Source: Pedobacter frigiditerrae
GTDB taxonomy: Bacteria > Bacteroidota > Bacteroidia > Sphingobacteriales > Sphingobacteriaceae
Length of the DNA stretch: 64,000 nt
Assembly: GCF_032678705.1 (NCBI RefSeq)
Contig: NZ_JAVTSS010000002.1
Span: forward strand, 558,001 to 622,000
Reading direction: 5' to 3'
Part shown: positions 7,161 to 15,626 of the stretch, one piece after another
How positions within the stretch are numbered: the first letter of the stretch is position 1
Layout: every line of letters begins with the position of its first letter
Program-made: the position numbers and the translations under genes
Notes under the pieces: model-generated
What the model was told of the DNA's origin: nothing
Database searches by the model: none
Seen by the model: the letters and a program-made list of their open reading frames with translations, nothing else

Positions 7161-8156
7161 TTAAATTTCTTGGTAAGGATAGTCAGTTTGCACATAAACA
7201 TCTTTATAAAGTTCAGATGCATCTGGGAATGGAGATTCTTCAGCAAATTTCACTGACTCATCAACAATCTCTTTTACTTTTTCTTCAATTGAAGTAATCC
7301 AAGCTTCATCAGCATATTTCTCTTTCAAGATAACTTCTCTAACTTGCTCAATTGGGTCTTTAGCTTTATAAGTTTCTAACTCGTCTTTAGTTCTGTATTT
7401 AGCAGGGTCAGACATAGAGTGACCGCGATAACGATAAGTTCTCATTTCTAAGAAAGTTGGTCCTTCACCTTTACGAGCACGTTGAATTGCTTCATCCATT
7501 GCATTGTGTACAGCAATTGGGTCCATTCCATCAACAGGTGCACATGGCATATCGAAACCTAAACCAATCTTATAGATATCGCTCATGTTAGTGGTACGTT
7601 CTACAGAAGTTCCCATTGCATAACCGTTGTTTTCACAAACAAAAATTACTGGTAATTTCCATAACATCGCCATATTGAAGGTCTCATTTAAAGCACCTTG
7701 TCTTACAGCTCCATCGCCCATATAACAGATATTTACATTATCAGTTCCTTTGTATTTTTCTGCAAATGCAATACCTGCACCCAAAGGAATCTGACCACCA
7801 ACAATACCATGACCGCCATAAAAGTTGTGCTCTTTGCTGAAAATGTGCATTGAACCACCTTTACCTTTAGAGCAACCTGTAATTTTACCATACATTTCGG
7901 CCATGATGCTATTTGCACTTACACCTAAAGCTAAGGCGTGTGCATGATCACGATAAGTTGTAATCATCGAATCACCTTTTTGCATAGCTGATATTGCACC
8001 TGCAACAACCGCTTCCTGTCCTATGTATAAGTGACAAAATCCACGAATTTTCTGCTGTCCATATAACTGCCCAGTTTTTTCTTCGAATTTGCGCATTAGC
8101 AACATCGACTCAAACCACTTCAAATAGGTATCCTTATTTATTTCTACTGCACTCAT
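7161..8156 (-). CDS. pdhA: Pyruvate dehydrogenase E1 component subunit alpha
   Basis: Thiamine diphosphate-dependent E1 alpha subunit, which decarboxylates pyruvate together with a beta subunit. The 331 residues carry the ThDP/Mg motif GDGAVRQGALNE...ENNGYAMGT, the GKGGSMH segment and the phosphorylation-loop-like YRYRGHSMSDPAKYR. No E1 beta gene is next to it: pdhC follows directly and the other side is a divergent NlpC gene, so pdhB must lie elsewhere. The start ATG at 8156 has a -7 box 30 nt upstream. The first gene of the pdhA-pdhC operon. Confidence 0.95.
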   Translation of the reverse strand: MSAVEINKDTYLKWFESMLLMRKFEEKTGQLYGQQKIRGFCHLYIGQEAVVAGAISAMQKGDSMITTYRDHAHALALGVSANSIMAEMYGKITGCSKGKGGSMHIFSKEHNFYGGHGIVGGQIPLGAGIAFAEKYKGTDNVNICYMGDGAVRQGALNETFNMAMLWKLPVIFVCENNGYAMGTSVERTTNMSDIYKIGLGFDMPCAPVDGMDPIAVHNAMDEAIQRARKGEGPTFLEMRTYRYRGHSMSDPAKYRTKDELETYKAKDPIEQVREVILKEKYADEAWITSIEEKVKEIVDESVKFAEESPFPDASELYKDVYVQTDYPYQEI

Positions 8157-8186
8157 GTTGAGGTATTGATTTTTATTTTACGAGAG

Positions 8187-8194
8187 CAAATCTA
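8187..8194 (-). promoter_or_regulatory. -7 box of the pdhA-pdhC operon
   Basis: TAGATTTG on the minus strand matches TAnnTTTG, 30 nt before the pdhA ATG. The -33 element is not clear. The 463-bp gap 8157-8619 is very AT-rich and holds this box, the NlpC promoter at 8515-8546 and no recognisable gene or RNA. Confidence 0.45.
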
Positions 8195-8514
8195 ATTTTT
8201 TTTATGCAATTTATGATATGATTTAGTGTAAAAATATCCTTGTTAAATCAATATCAACTCGCCAAATTCTAATTTGTTATTATAATTAAACTTGTAATCG
8301 TCTTTAACACGTTATTAATATTTTTTTCTTTTAACAATCTGCAATAAATTTTAGCATCCTTAGAAAATAATGAAGAAATTAAATTTTGTTTACCCTAACA
8401 GCAATAGAATGAGATTTTTTTAGAAATTAAGTTGAATTTCTTAGCCAAAATAATAATACAATTACTCCGATTTTGAGTTTAAATGTTAACAACTTTTACA
8501 ATTAAGTTAAAACA

Positions 8515-8546
8515 TTTGGATAACATTTGTAAATCACATACTTTTG
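8515..8546 (+). promoter_or_regulatory. Bacteroidota-type promoter of the NlpC/P60 gene
   Basis: A -33 TTTG (8515-8518) and a -7 TACTTTTG (8539-8546) are spaced by 20 nt, the spacing expected for the primary sigma factor of this phylum. The leader to the ATG at 8620 would be about 65 nt. Confidence 0.6.
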
Positions 8547-8619
8547 TGACCTGACAATAAGCCCGTAGTGGTGTACGTTTAAGTGTAAGTATTATCTAAC
8601 CCAAACTTAACAGTATAAC

Positions 8620-9168
8620 ATGATAAAAAAGTTTTTGTTCTCTACTTTAATCGTTCTTTGCAGCTTCTCGGCTGTTTTTGCCCAAAAGAAGACTAAAGAA
8701 ACAAACGTTGAAGACCCTGATAATTTAGCTTCACAATATTTTTCTCAAGTTATGGGTGTTGCTGTAGACGCAACCGCTAACTTAAAATTATACAAGTTTA
8801 TTTACGAGTGGATTGGAACTCCTTACCGTTTTGGTGGTAACACTAAAAAAGGAATTGATTGTTCTGCCTTCGCAAAAACCATTTACGAGAAAGTTTTTAA
8901 CACAACCATTTTACGTAATTCTCGTGATATTTTTAGCATGGTAGACCCTGTGTCTAAAGACGAGTTAAAAGAAGGAGATTTGGTTTTCTTTAAAATTAAA
9001 AGCCGTAGTATTTCTCACGTAGGTGTTTATTTAGGCGACAACCGTTTTGCACACTCAAGTTCTGGCGGGGTTAAAATAAGTAGCTTAAACGACCTTTATT
9101 ACAGCCGTTATTTTTACAAGGGTGGAAGAATCCTTGACGGTGATAAAAAAGATTTTGTAGAAGAATAA
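8620..9168 (+). CDS. Secreted NlpC/P60 (C40) cell-wall endopeptidase
   Basis: This is a small murein hydrolase of the C40 family that cuts peptide stems of peptidoglycan. The 182 residues start with a signal peptide (MIKKFLFSTLIVLCSFSAVFAQ). The catalytic residues are visible: C81 in GIDCSAFAK, H133 in SISHVGVYLG and H145 in RFAHSSSGGV. There is no SH3 or LysM targeting domain, which fits the minimal enzymes of this phylum. It has its own promoter (8515-8546) and terminator (9204-9238), so it is a single-gene unit. Confidence 0.92.
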   Translation: MIKKFLFSTLIVLCSFSAVFAQKKTKETNVEDPDNLASQYFSQVMGVAVDATANLKLYKFIYEWIGTPYRFGGNTKKGIDCSAFAKTIYEKVFNTTILRNSRDIFSMVDPVSKDELKEGDLVFFKIKSRSISHVGVYLGDNRFAHSSSGGVKISSLNDLYYSRYFYKGGRILDGDKKDFVEE

Positions 9169-9203
9169 ATAAGTTAACGGTTTTCAGTTAACACAAAAAC
9201 ATA

Positions 9204-9238
9204 TAATCCTTTCCGATAAATCGGGAGGGATTTTTTAT
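9204..9238 (+). terminator. Terminator after the NlpC/P60 gene
   Basis: AATCCTTTCCGAT pairs imperfectly with ATCGGGAGGGATT, followed by TTTTTTATT. It lies 36 nt past the stop codon. Confidence 0.8.
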
Positions 9239-9247
9239 TAAAATAAA

Positions 9248-10345
9248 ATGAAGAAAATACTCAGCATTGCTTTCTTAACTGTGGTTGTAGCTTATCTTTT
9301 AATAAGTTGCCAAAATAAAAGTGTTGCATTTGTTAACCAAACAAAGCTGGATACTCCAATTAGGAAACTAAAAGATACGATTAGCATTGTTGCTGTTGGC
9401 GATATGATGTTGGGCTCTGCTTATCCAAGCAAAGTTAATCTTCCGCCAGATGACGCTGTTAATAGCTTTGTAGCTGTTGAGGAATTTTTAAAAGGCGATA
9501 TCGTTTTTGGGAATTTGGAAGGCTGTTTTTTAGACAAAGGGAAATCAACCAAATGCAGTGACCCAAATAGCACCAGTTGTTTTGCATTTAGAATGCCCGA
9601 AAGATATGCAGGCATTTACAAAAACGCTGGCTTTAATGTATTGAGCGTTGCTAATAATCACATCGGCGATTTTGGTTTAAAAGGAAGGAAAAAAACTACT
9701 TCTATATTAGATTCCCTACAAATTGAATATGCAGGATTACAATCTAAGCCCTTTGCCATTTTTGAAAAAGATAGTGTAAAATATGCTTTCTGTGCTTTTG
9801 CACCAAATGACAACACTGTTTCTATCAAAAATATCGATAGTGCTAAAATGTTGGTTTCCGAGCTTAAAAAGCAAGTTGATATAGTCATCGTATCTTTTCA
9901 CGGTGGCGGAGAAGGCGCTAAATTTGAACACATTACACGTAAAACGGAAGTGTTTTACAAAGAGAACCGAGGTAACGTTTATGCCTTTTCACATGGTGTG
10001 ATAGATGCAGGAGCAGATGTAGTTCTAGGCCACGGCCCACATGTTACCAGGGCAATGGAAGTTTATAAAAACAAATTCATCGCGTATAGTTTAGGCAATT
10101 TTTGTACTTACGGAATGTTTGGTTTAAAAGGCCCAAATGGTATTGCACCTCTATTACAACTAAAAATAAATGCCAAAGGCGATTTCCTTTATGCGGATAT
10201 TATTTCTGTTAAACAGGATAAAATTAATCGACTAACGATTGATGAAAGCTTTGCTGCTTTCAAAAAAATAGAAACTTTAACCAACCTCGATATTCCCGAA
10301 AATCAGTTAAAGTTTGAAGGTAATGGCAGGATAAGTTTAAAATAG
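9248..10345 (+). CDS. CapA-family lipoprotein (metallophosphatase fold)
   Basis: The 365-residue protein starts with a lipoprotein signal (lipobox LLISC, Cys near 21). The body is a CapA/PGA_cap domain: VGDMMLGS, GNLEG, SVANNHIGDFG and HGHGP-like VLGHGPHV, residues that bind metal in the calcineurin-like phosphoesterase fold. CapA homologues take part in poly-gamma-glutamate capsule assembly, but the CapB and CapC partners are absent here and many Bacteroidota members act in unknown envelope processes. It is convergent with the 61-residue membrane protein, whose stop codon begins on the very next base. Confidence 0.88.
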   Translation: MKKILSIAFLTVVVAYLLISCQNKSVAFVNQTKLDTPIRKLKDTISIVAVGDMMLGSAYPSKVNLPPDDAVNSFVAVEEFLKGDIVFGNLEGCFLDKGKSTKCSDPNSTSCFAFRMPERYAGIYKNAGFNVLSVANNHIGDFGLKGRKKTTSILDSLQIEYAGLQSKPFAIFEKDSVKYAFCAFAPNDNTVSIKNIDSAKMLVSELKKQVDIVIVSFHGGGEGAKFEHITRKTEVFYKENRGNVYAFSHGVIDAGADVVLGHGPHVTRAMEVYKNKFIAYSLGNFCTYGMFGLKGPNGIAPLLQLKINAKGDFLYADIISVKQDKINRLTIDESFAAFKKIETLTNLDIPENQLKFEGNGRISLK

Positions 10346-10531
10346 TTAAGCTTCGTCCTTTGTATTCCTAACTAGGCTAATCCCTGAAACAAAGAAAATT
10401 ACGCCTATAATAGCAGCTACCACTAATCCGCGAGTGCCAGCTGATTGCTGTACAAAACCCCAACCAGCATATATTAATCCTACTATACCTAATATGGTTA
10501 AGATTGTTCCAAAAATTCGTTTTACATTCAT
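10346..10531 (-). CDS. Small two-helix membrane protein
   Basis: The 61 residues contain two hydrophobic helices (about 8-28 and 36-55) joined by a short polar loop, with a basic N-terminus (MNVKR) and a polar tail (RNTKDEA), so both ends are probably cytoplasmic. Lengths and layout resemble small conserved membrane proteins of Sphingobacteria; I do not know a function. It abuts the CapA-like gene tail to tail with no intervening base. Confidence 0.7.
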   Translation of the reverse strand: MNVKRIFGTILTILGIVGLIYAGWGFVQQSAGTRGLVVAAIIGVIFFVSGISLVRNTKDEA

Positions 10532-10719
10532 AGTTTTAGATTTTACAGGAATATAACAGCGAATTATACTTTTTGTTTGGCAACCTTAATAGTAAGCTGT
10601 GTTTAAAACTTTAAGTCGCAAAATTCAGCTATGTTCATCGTTTTTATTTTGCCTAAATAATTATTTATTATTCATCACAATTAATAGTAATATTGATATA
10701 TAATTAAAACCAAACACCT

Positions 10720-11652
10720 ATGATGTACATTCCATACATTTTGCTTTTTTTCGGGCTGATAGTTCTATTTAGCTCGTTTGTAACCGTTAAACAAGGTACA
10801 ATAGCAGTAATAACCATTTTTGGCAAATACCGCAGACAACTTAGACCAGGTTTAAGCTTAAAAATTCCGCTAATAGAAGTTATTCACTCTAGAATTTCAA
10901 TCCAAAATCGTTCTGTTGAACTTTCGTTCCAGGCAGTAACACATGACCAAGCCAATGTATATTTTAAGGCCATGTTACTTTATTCGGTATTAAACCATGA
11001 TGAAGAAACCATTAAAAATGTGGCCTTTAAATTTGTTGATGCAAATAACTTGATGCAAGCTTTAATTCGTACCATTGAAGGTTCAATTAGAGCTTATGTT
11101 GCTACACAAAAGCAGGCTAACGTATTGGCACAAAGAAATGAGATTGTAGAGCATGTAAAACATCAAATTGACCAAGTTTTAGAAAGTTGGGGTTATCATT
11201 TACAAGATTTGCAATTGAATGATATTACTTTTGATGAAGAAATTATGCGTTCGATGAGTAGAGTTGTTGCTTCTAATAATTTAAAAGCAGCAGCTGAAAA
11301 TGAAGGTCAGGCTTTATTAATTACCAAAACTAAAGGCGCAGAGGCTGATGGTAACGCCATAAAAATTGCTGCCGCAGCAGAGCGTGAAGCTGCTCAATTA
11401 CGTGGACAAGGTATCGCTTTATTCCGTGCAGAGGTAGCTCATGGTATGACTAAAGCTGCTCAAGAAATGGAACAAGCAAACCTTGATATTTCAGTAATCT
11501 TATTCACTATGTGGACAGAATCGATTAAACATTTTGCTGAGAATAGTGATGGAAACGTGATTTTCTTAGATGGAAGTACTGAAGGCATGAACAAGACAAT
11601 GAAAGAAATGATGTCTATGCAGATGGAGAAAAATAATAGTAGTAAGAAATAA
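10720..11652 (+). CDS. SPFH/band 7 domain protein (stomatin/prohibitin-like)
   Basis: The 310-residue protein has one N-terminal membrane anchor (MMYIPYILLFFGLIVLFSSF), then an SPFH domain from TVKQGTIAVITIFGKYRR to about residue 190, then an Ala/Glu-rich coiled coil (EAEGNAIKIAAAAEREAAQLRGQG region). Such proteins form large inner-membrane oligomers that organise membrane microdomains and often regulate proteases. No NfeD-like or FtsH partner is adjacent, but the Prc/Tsp periplasmic protease gene is its convergent neighbour. Two ATG codons (10720, 10723) are possible starts. Confidence 0.9.
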   Translation: MMYIPYILLFFGLIVLFSSFVTVKQGTIAVITIFGKYRRQLRPGLSLKIPLIEVIHSRISIQNRSVELSFQAVTHDQANVYFKAMLLYSVLNHDEETIKNVAFKFVDANNLMQALIRTIEGSIRAYVATQKQANVLAQRNEIVEHVKHQIDQVLESWGYHLQDLQLNDITFDEEIMRSMSRVVASNNLKAAAENEGQALLITKTKGAEADGNAIKIAAAAEREAAQLRGQGIALFRAEVAHGMTKAAQEMEQANLDISVILFTMWTESIKHFAENSDGNVIFLDGSTEGMNKTMKEMMSMQMEKNNSSKK

Positions 11653-11760
11653 AAACATTTCGGAATGTTAGAAAGACCCTGAAATAAACAGCGTAGCTCT
11701 CTTGAAGAAAAAATCAATAGGAGCTTCTGAAAAATTCAGAGTGACGGCATTGAGATTTAA

Positions 11761-11793
11761 AAAAAAGTCCGGACAATTTGCCCGGACTTTTTT
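11761..11793. terminator. Bidirectional terminator between SPFH and prc genes
   Basis: AAAAAAGTCCGG and CCGGACTTTTTT form a perfect stem with a 9-nt loop. It has A-run and T-run on both sides and lies between two convergent genes, so it can serve both. Confidence 0.88.
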
Positions 11794-11808
11794 ATGCATT
11801 AATAATTT

Positions 11809-14046
11809 CTATTTATTAAATGTTGATGTGTTACTAGTCAGCTTTGTGCTTTCAGTTAATTTCATCAAATCAACCATAATTCTTAAACTTTCATCTTGTA
11901 TAAAATCAAAGTTGTCTTCCTTAGTGGTTTTATCACCTTTTTTAAGTGGAGCTAACCCTCTCGAAGCTCGTAATTGATTTAACCTAGTTAATGCTTTCGT
12001 TTCCAAAGCATCACGCTCTGCTTTAAGCTTTGCTTCATTTAAAGTAATTGCAGTTTCATTATCACGTTTCTTAGAATCTAAGATATCTTGTTGCAACACT
12101 TTATAATCTAAAGAACTGGCCATTCTTTGCTCGTGTAATTTCATCAAGCTAGCTTTTACGCCACTTAAATCGGCAACCTTATTGTAGTTTGATGATTTAA
12201 TGATATCAAATGGCAAGGCCGAAGGCTCGGTATCTTCCCCAATTTTATCTAATGGATAAATAGATGGGAAATTAAAATCTGGTATTACGCCTTTGTGTTG
12301 TGTACTGTTACCATTTACACGGTAAAACTTGCCCATTGTTAAGTTGATTTGACCTAATTGAGGCACACCATCTTTATCAACTATCACCGAGCTTGCAGGA
12401 ACTGGTTTACCATCCTTTATTGTTACTTTAGTATCTTGTACTTTGGTTTTGTTAGCGGCTAAAACAGACATCATTTTTTGTAAAATAGATGGTTCTACAA
12501 TCCTATTTAAATCGATAGTAGATTGTACAGTTCCTTTACCATAAGTTTGTGTCCCCATGATAATACCACGACCGTAATCTTGTATAGCACCAGCAAAAAT
12601 TTCAGAAGCTGAGGCACTTAAACGATCAATCATTACACCGAAAGGACCACTCCATGCTAAGCCAGCATCTTTGTCTTCATCAACATTTACATTCCCTCTA
12701 ATATCTTTAACCTGCACTACTGGACCATTGTCTATAAACAATCCTGTTAGGTCAATAGCTTCAACTAATGAACCACCGCCGTTAGCTCTTAAATCCATTA
12801 CAATAGCATCAACCTTATCAATGTTTTTTAGGGTATCTATTAATAAACGAACATCACGAGTTGTGCTTTTATAATTTTTATCACCCGCATTATAGGCTTT
12901 AAAATCTGCATAAAAAGCTGGAACATCAATTATTCCTATCTTATACGGTTTGCCATCAGATTGGATAGTTTTTACTGTCTTTTTCGCAGATTGGTCTGCC
13001 AAGATAACTTTATCCCTAACCAGTGTAATAATTACCGGTTTAGAAGAAAGCTCTTGTCCAACAGGGATAATTTTTAATCTTACTGTAGTTCCTTTAGGAC
13101 CTTTAATTTTCGAAACTGAATTATCAATTCTCCAACCCACTATATCTTCAAATTCTCCATTTACCCCTTGAGCAACAGCAACAATTCTATCTCCAGCATT
13201 AATTTGTTTGCTCTTAAAAGCTGGTCCGCCAGGAATAACATTTACAATTTTAGTTACCTCATTATCTAACTGTAATGTAGCTCCAATACCTTCCAAAGAA
13301 CGAGACATCTCTTGGTTAAATACTTCAGCATTTCTTGGATTGAAGTAATTGGTGTGTGGATCAATGGCTTCTGTAAAAGAATCCATTATAATCTGGAACA
13401 CATCTTGATTATTAAATTTAGCAGCTTGAGTTTTTAAACTTTGGTAACGTTTAGTTAAAGTCTCTATATTTTTTGTCTGATCAGTTCCTGCAATTTTCAA
13501 GTTCACTAATTCGTATTTAACCCTACTTTTCCAAATATTATCTAAGGCAGCTGTAGAAGTAACCCAAGGCATTTTCTCTCTATCATAAACGTAAGTGTCA
13601 TTCTGATTAAAATCAAACTTGTTTTTAATTTGAGAAATAGAATAGTCTACACGTTCATTATATCTTTTTAAGTAAACATTAAAAATGTAAAACGGAACAC
13701 TTAAATCTCCAATCCTAAAATCGTCATCTAATGTGGTTCTACTTTTATCAAATTCTTTAATATCACTTTCCAAAAAATAATATCTAGAAGGATCCAAAGC
13801 CTTAATGTACCTGTCTAAAATAATAGATGAGATAGAGTCATTAAGGGGAATCTTCTTATAATTATAGTTTTCGATTAAAGAAACAACTTGTCTAATAACC
13901 AAACTTTGTTGATCATCTGGTTTTATATTTTGAACACCATCAACCACTTTTTGGGCCTTTGGCGAAGCGCTACATGCCAACGCTGCGGCAGTAAACGTAA
14001 TCATCAATACTCTTCTCAACATCTCTTTTACTTGTTTAAAATTCAT
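11809..14046 (-). CDS. prc: Carboxy-terminal processing protease (Tsp/Prc, S41)
   Basis: A periplasmic protease that degrades proteins from their C-terminus. With the ATG at 14046 it has 745 residues and a lipoprotein-like signal (LRRVLMITFTAAALAC). Domain order: N-terminal Tsp domain, PDZ domain (EGIGATLQLDNEVTKIVNVIPGG to about 345), then the S41 core with the Ser/Lys dyad S479 (LSASASEIF) and K504 (TYGKGTVQ), then a C-terminal DUF3340-type region. This matches E. coli Tsp rather than short CtpA. An ATG at 14067 would only add 7 residues. It is flanked by terminators on both sides, so it is monocistronic. Confidence 0.94.
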   Translation of the reverse strand: MNFKQVKEMLRRVLMITFTAAALACSASPKAQKVVDGVQNIKPDDQQSLVIRQVVSLIENYNYKKIPLNDSISSIILDRYIKALDPSRYYFLESDIKEFDKSRTTLDDDFRIGDLSVPFYIFNVYLKRYNERVDYSISQIKNKFDFNQNDTYVYDREKMPWVTSTAALDNIWKSRVKYELVNLKIAGTDQTKNIETLTKRYQSLKTQAAKFNNQDVFQIIMDSFTEAIDPHTNYFNPRNAEVFNQEMSRSLEGIGATLQLDNEVTKIVNVIPGGPAFKSKQINAGDRIVAVAQGVNGEFEDIVGWRIDNSVSKIKGPKGTTVRLKIIPVGQELSSKPVIITLVRDKVILADQSAKKTVKTIQSDGKPYKIGIIDVPAFYADFKAYNAGDKNYKSTTRDVRLLIDTLKNIDKVDAIVMDLRANGGGSLVEAIDLTGLFIDNGPVVQVKDIRGNVNVDEDKDAGLAWSGPFGVMIDRLSASASEIFAGAIQDYGRGIIMGTQTYGKGTVQSTIDLNRIVEPSILQKMMSVLAANKTKVQDTKVTIKDGKPVPASSVIVDKDGVPQLGQINLTMGKFYRVNGNSTQHKGVIPDFNFPSIYPLDKIGEDTEPSALPFDIIKSSNYNKVADLSGVKASLMKLHEQRMASSLDYKVLQQDILDSKKRDNETAITLNEAKLKAERDALETKALTRLNQLRASRGLAPLKKGDKTTKEDNFDFIQDESLRIMVDLMKLTESTKLTSNTSTFNK

Positions 14047-14092
14047 TCTTACAAAATCATCATCCAATATGATACCATTTTTTTAAATAAAC

Positions 14093-14125
14093 AAAAAAGA
14101 TACAGATTTAGTCTGTATCTTTTTT
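14093..14125 (-). terminator. Strong terminator of the lipoprotein-HTH transcript
   Basis: AAAAAAGATACAGA (14093-14106) and TCTGTATCTTTTTT (14112-14125) form a perfect 14-bp stem with a 5-nt loop. It lies between the stand-alone HTH gene and prc and separates the signalling island from prc. Confidence 0.9.
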
Positions 14126-14152
14126 GTAAATTTTGTAAAGTTACTAATACGA

Positions 14153-14377
14153 TTAAGAAACCAGCTTATTTTTAATAGCCAACATAACTAGGCCCACAAT
14201 GCTTTTCACCTTTGTTTTTTTAAATATATTTTTACGGTGGGTTTCTACTGTACGCTTGCTTATCGCTAAATGAGCAGCAATATCTTCGTTACTAAACTCC
14301 TGAGTAATAAGCTTGATGATCTCTACCTCACGCCTGCTTAAAATATCAATTACTTTAGTACTTGTTTTCATATCCAT
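14153..14377 (-). CDS. Stand-alone LuxR-type HTH protein
   Basis: The 74-residue protein is almost nothing but a GerE/LuxR DNA-binding domain (LSRREVEIIKLITQEFSNEDIA...RTVETHRKNIF). It has no receiver domain and nothing receiver-like upstream. Its recognition-helix region SKRTVETHRKNIFKKT differs at only 2 of 16 positions from SERTVETHRKNIFRKT in the response regulator at 14982-15617, so both probably recognise the same DNA sites. It lies 38 nt downstream of the lipoprotein gene and ends at a perfect terminator, so the two are likely co-transcribed. I infer a modulator or competitor of the response regulator; this is untested. Confidence 0.82.
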   Translation of the reverse strand: MDMKTSTKVIDILSRREVEIIKLITQEFSNEDIAAHLAISKRTVETHRKNIFKKTKVKSIVGLVMLAIKNKLVS

Positions 14378-14415
14378 AGCGTTTTGGTTTGAGATTGTTA
14401 ATTAATTTAATTCAT

Positions 14416-14883
14416 TTAAAAAGTTGCTGAGAATTTCCCAGACCCCAAGCTGCAGTACAACGCACCTGCCGTAGTAGCATCAAACATTTCACATAAAAAA
14501 GTGCCCTCAATTTTATCTGCACTAATTGCCGTAATAATTACATTGCCACCTCCATTGTTTGTTGTGGCATAAGTTTTACCTCCAGTTGTAAAAGTCGCTG
14601 CTCTTGTGGCTGTTGTTAAAGTAAATGTTCCAATAGCAGAAACATTATCCACTTTAATAACAAGATTTGTACTATTTGGCCCTGGAGCTGTAATCGTATA
14701 ACTAGTTCCAGTTTTTACAGCAGTTGCCGATGTTGCTGTCCAAGTAGTTGCCGAAGCACTTGCCACTGTTAATTGTGCACTTGCAGAGCCAGTTGCTTTT
14801 ACCGTTTCGTCATCCTTTTTACAAGAAACAAATACAGCAGTTAAAATTGTGAATGCCAATAAAATAGTCGTGATTTTTTTCAT
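14416..14883 (-). CDS. Thr/Ser/Ala-rich lipoprotein, probable target of the adjacent regulator
   Basis: The 155-residue protein has a lipoprotein signal ending in FVSCKKDDE (Cys at about 21), then a low-complexity Thr/Ala/Ser-rich beta-strand pattern. The C-terminal half (TTNNGGGNVIITAISADKIEGTF...GSGKFSATF) resembles the DUF6252-type lipoproteins of Bacteroidota, of unknown function. The promoter region carries two TACC-N8-GGTA palindromes (14937-14952 and 14961-14976), shared with both kinase genes, so it is probably controlled by the response regulator next door. It is cell-surface or periplasm anchored. Confidence 0.75.
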   Translation of the reverse strand: MKKITTILLAFTILTAVFVSCKKDDETVKATGSASAQLTVASASATTWTATSATAVKTGTSYTITAPGPNSTNLVIKVDNVSAIGTFTLTTATRAATFTTGGKTYATTNNGGGNVIITAISADKIEGTFLCEMFDATTAGALYCSLGSGKFSATF

Positions 14884-14905
14884 TTTGATTTTTCTTTTAT
14901 CTAAA

Positions 14906-14913
14906 CAAATGTT
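14906..14913 (-). promoter_or_regulatory. Probable -7 box of the lipoprotein gene
   Basis: The minus strand reads AACATTTG, one base off TAnnTTTG, 22 nt before the ATG at 14883. Its centre is 35 bp from the centre of the palindrome at 14937-14952, nearly the same distance as in the kinase 1 promoter (34 bp). Confidence 0.45.
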
Positions 14914-14936
14914 GAAAAAAGCACCTCATCTTACAA

Positions 14937-14952
14937 TACCTTAGCTAGGGTA
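14937..14952 (-). promoter_or_regulatory. TACC-N8-GGTA operator, lipoprotein promoter, proximal
   Basis: TACCTTAGCTAGGGTA is an inverted repeat with 7-2-7 layout. The same pattern occurs before both kinase genes. NarL-type regulators are known to bind 7-2-7 inverted heptamers of the form TACYYMT, which the half-sites resemble. Confidence 0.65.
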
Positions 14953-14960
14953 TATTCATC

Positions 14961-14976
14961 TACCCAACAGCAGGTA
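14961..14976 (-). promoter_or_regulatory. TACC-N8-GGTA operator, lipoprotein promoter, distal
   Basis: TACCCAACAGCAGGTA repeats the palindrome 24 bp upstream of the proximal site, just before the response regulator stop codon at 14982. One more matched base on each side (C...G) extends the arms. Confidence 0.6.
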
Positions 14977-14981
14977 GAAGG

Positions 14982-15617
14982 TTAGATTATCTTATGTTCA
15001 TAGGCATATTTTAACAATCCTACTATACTTTGCGTTCCTGTTTTTCTAAATATATTCTTTCGGTGAGTTTCTACTGTACGCTCACTAATAAACAGCATGT
15101 CAGCAATTTTTTTATTGCTATGTTCACACTCAATTAAGCGAATAATTTCAACCTCTCTATTTGTTAAATGAGATCCTCCTTCATCATTTTTAAAAGATTT
15201 CATTAATTCTTTTGTTACTTCTTCTCCATAAAAAGTTTGACCATTAGATAGTTTATCCAATGCTTCTAACAATTCTTGTTTTCCTGTATTTTTTAGGATA
15301 TATCCCGAAATACCTGCATCGATCATCTCCTTAATTACTTGCCTTTCTCCAAACATTGATAAAGCTAGAACCTTAATATTTGGATATTTCTTCTTCACAT
15401 TTCTTGTCAGCTCAACACCAGACATTTCTGGCATATTGATATCGGTTAAAAGAATGTTAACTTTCAGTTCATCTAGCATTGTTAATACTTCCTTAGGTTG
15501 GTTACTACAGCCAACAATGGAATATTTTTCTTCATTGTTAAGCAATGAGCGTAAACCATCAACAACTAATTGATGATCGTCTACAATGAACAAATTTGTT
15601 AAGAACGTTTTTTCCAT
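14982..15617 (-). CDS. NarL/FixJ-type response regulator
   Basis: The 211 residues comprise an N-terminal receiver (D13/D14 in IVDDH, phospho-acceptor D59 in LLTDINMPEMSG) and a C-terminal LuxR-type HTH (HLTNREVEIIRLIECEHSNKKIADML...RTVETHRKNIFRKT). It lies 9 nt downstream of the sensor kinase at 15627-17573, so the two form one operon. HisKA_3-type kinases and NarL regulators are the normal pairing. I infer that it binds the TACC-N8-GGTA sites found before this operon, before the second kinase gene and before the lipoprotein gene. Confidence 0.93.
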   Translation of the reverse strand: MEKTFLTNLFIVDDHQLVVDGLRSLLNNEEKYSIVGCSNQPKEVLTMLDELKVNILLTDINMPEMSGVELTRNVKKKYPNIKVLALSMFGERQVIKEMIDAGISGYILKNTGKQELLEALDKLSNGQTFYGEEVTKELMKSFKNDEGGSHLTNREVEIIRLIECEHSNKKIADMLFISERTVETHRKNIFRKTGTQSIVGLLKYAYEHKII

Positions 15618-15626
15618 TTTATTAAT

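Noticed and set aside
8370..8423. 17-residue possible leader peptide before the NlpC/P60 gene
   Set aside because: It lies upstream of the best promoter (8515-8546), has no attenuator hairpin and no run of one amino acid that would suggest control.
14153..14377. Stand-alone HTH as a broken response regulator
   Set aside because: There is no receiver remnant upstream, where an intact lipoprotein gene lies; start, stop and terminator are well placed. It looks like a complete small gene.
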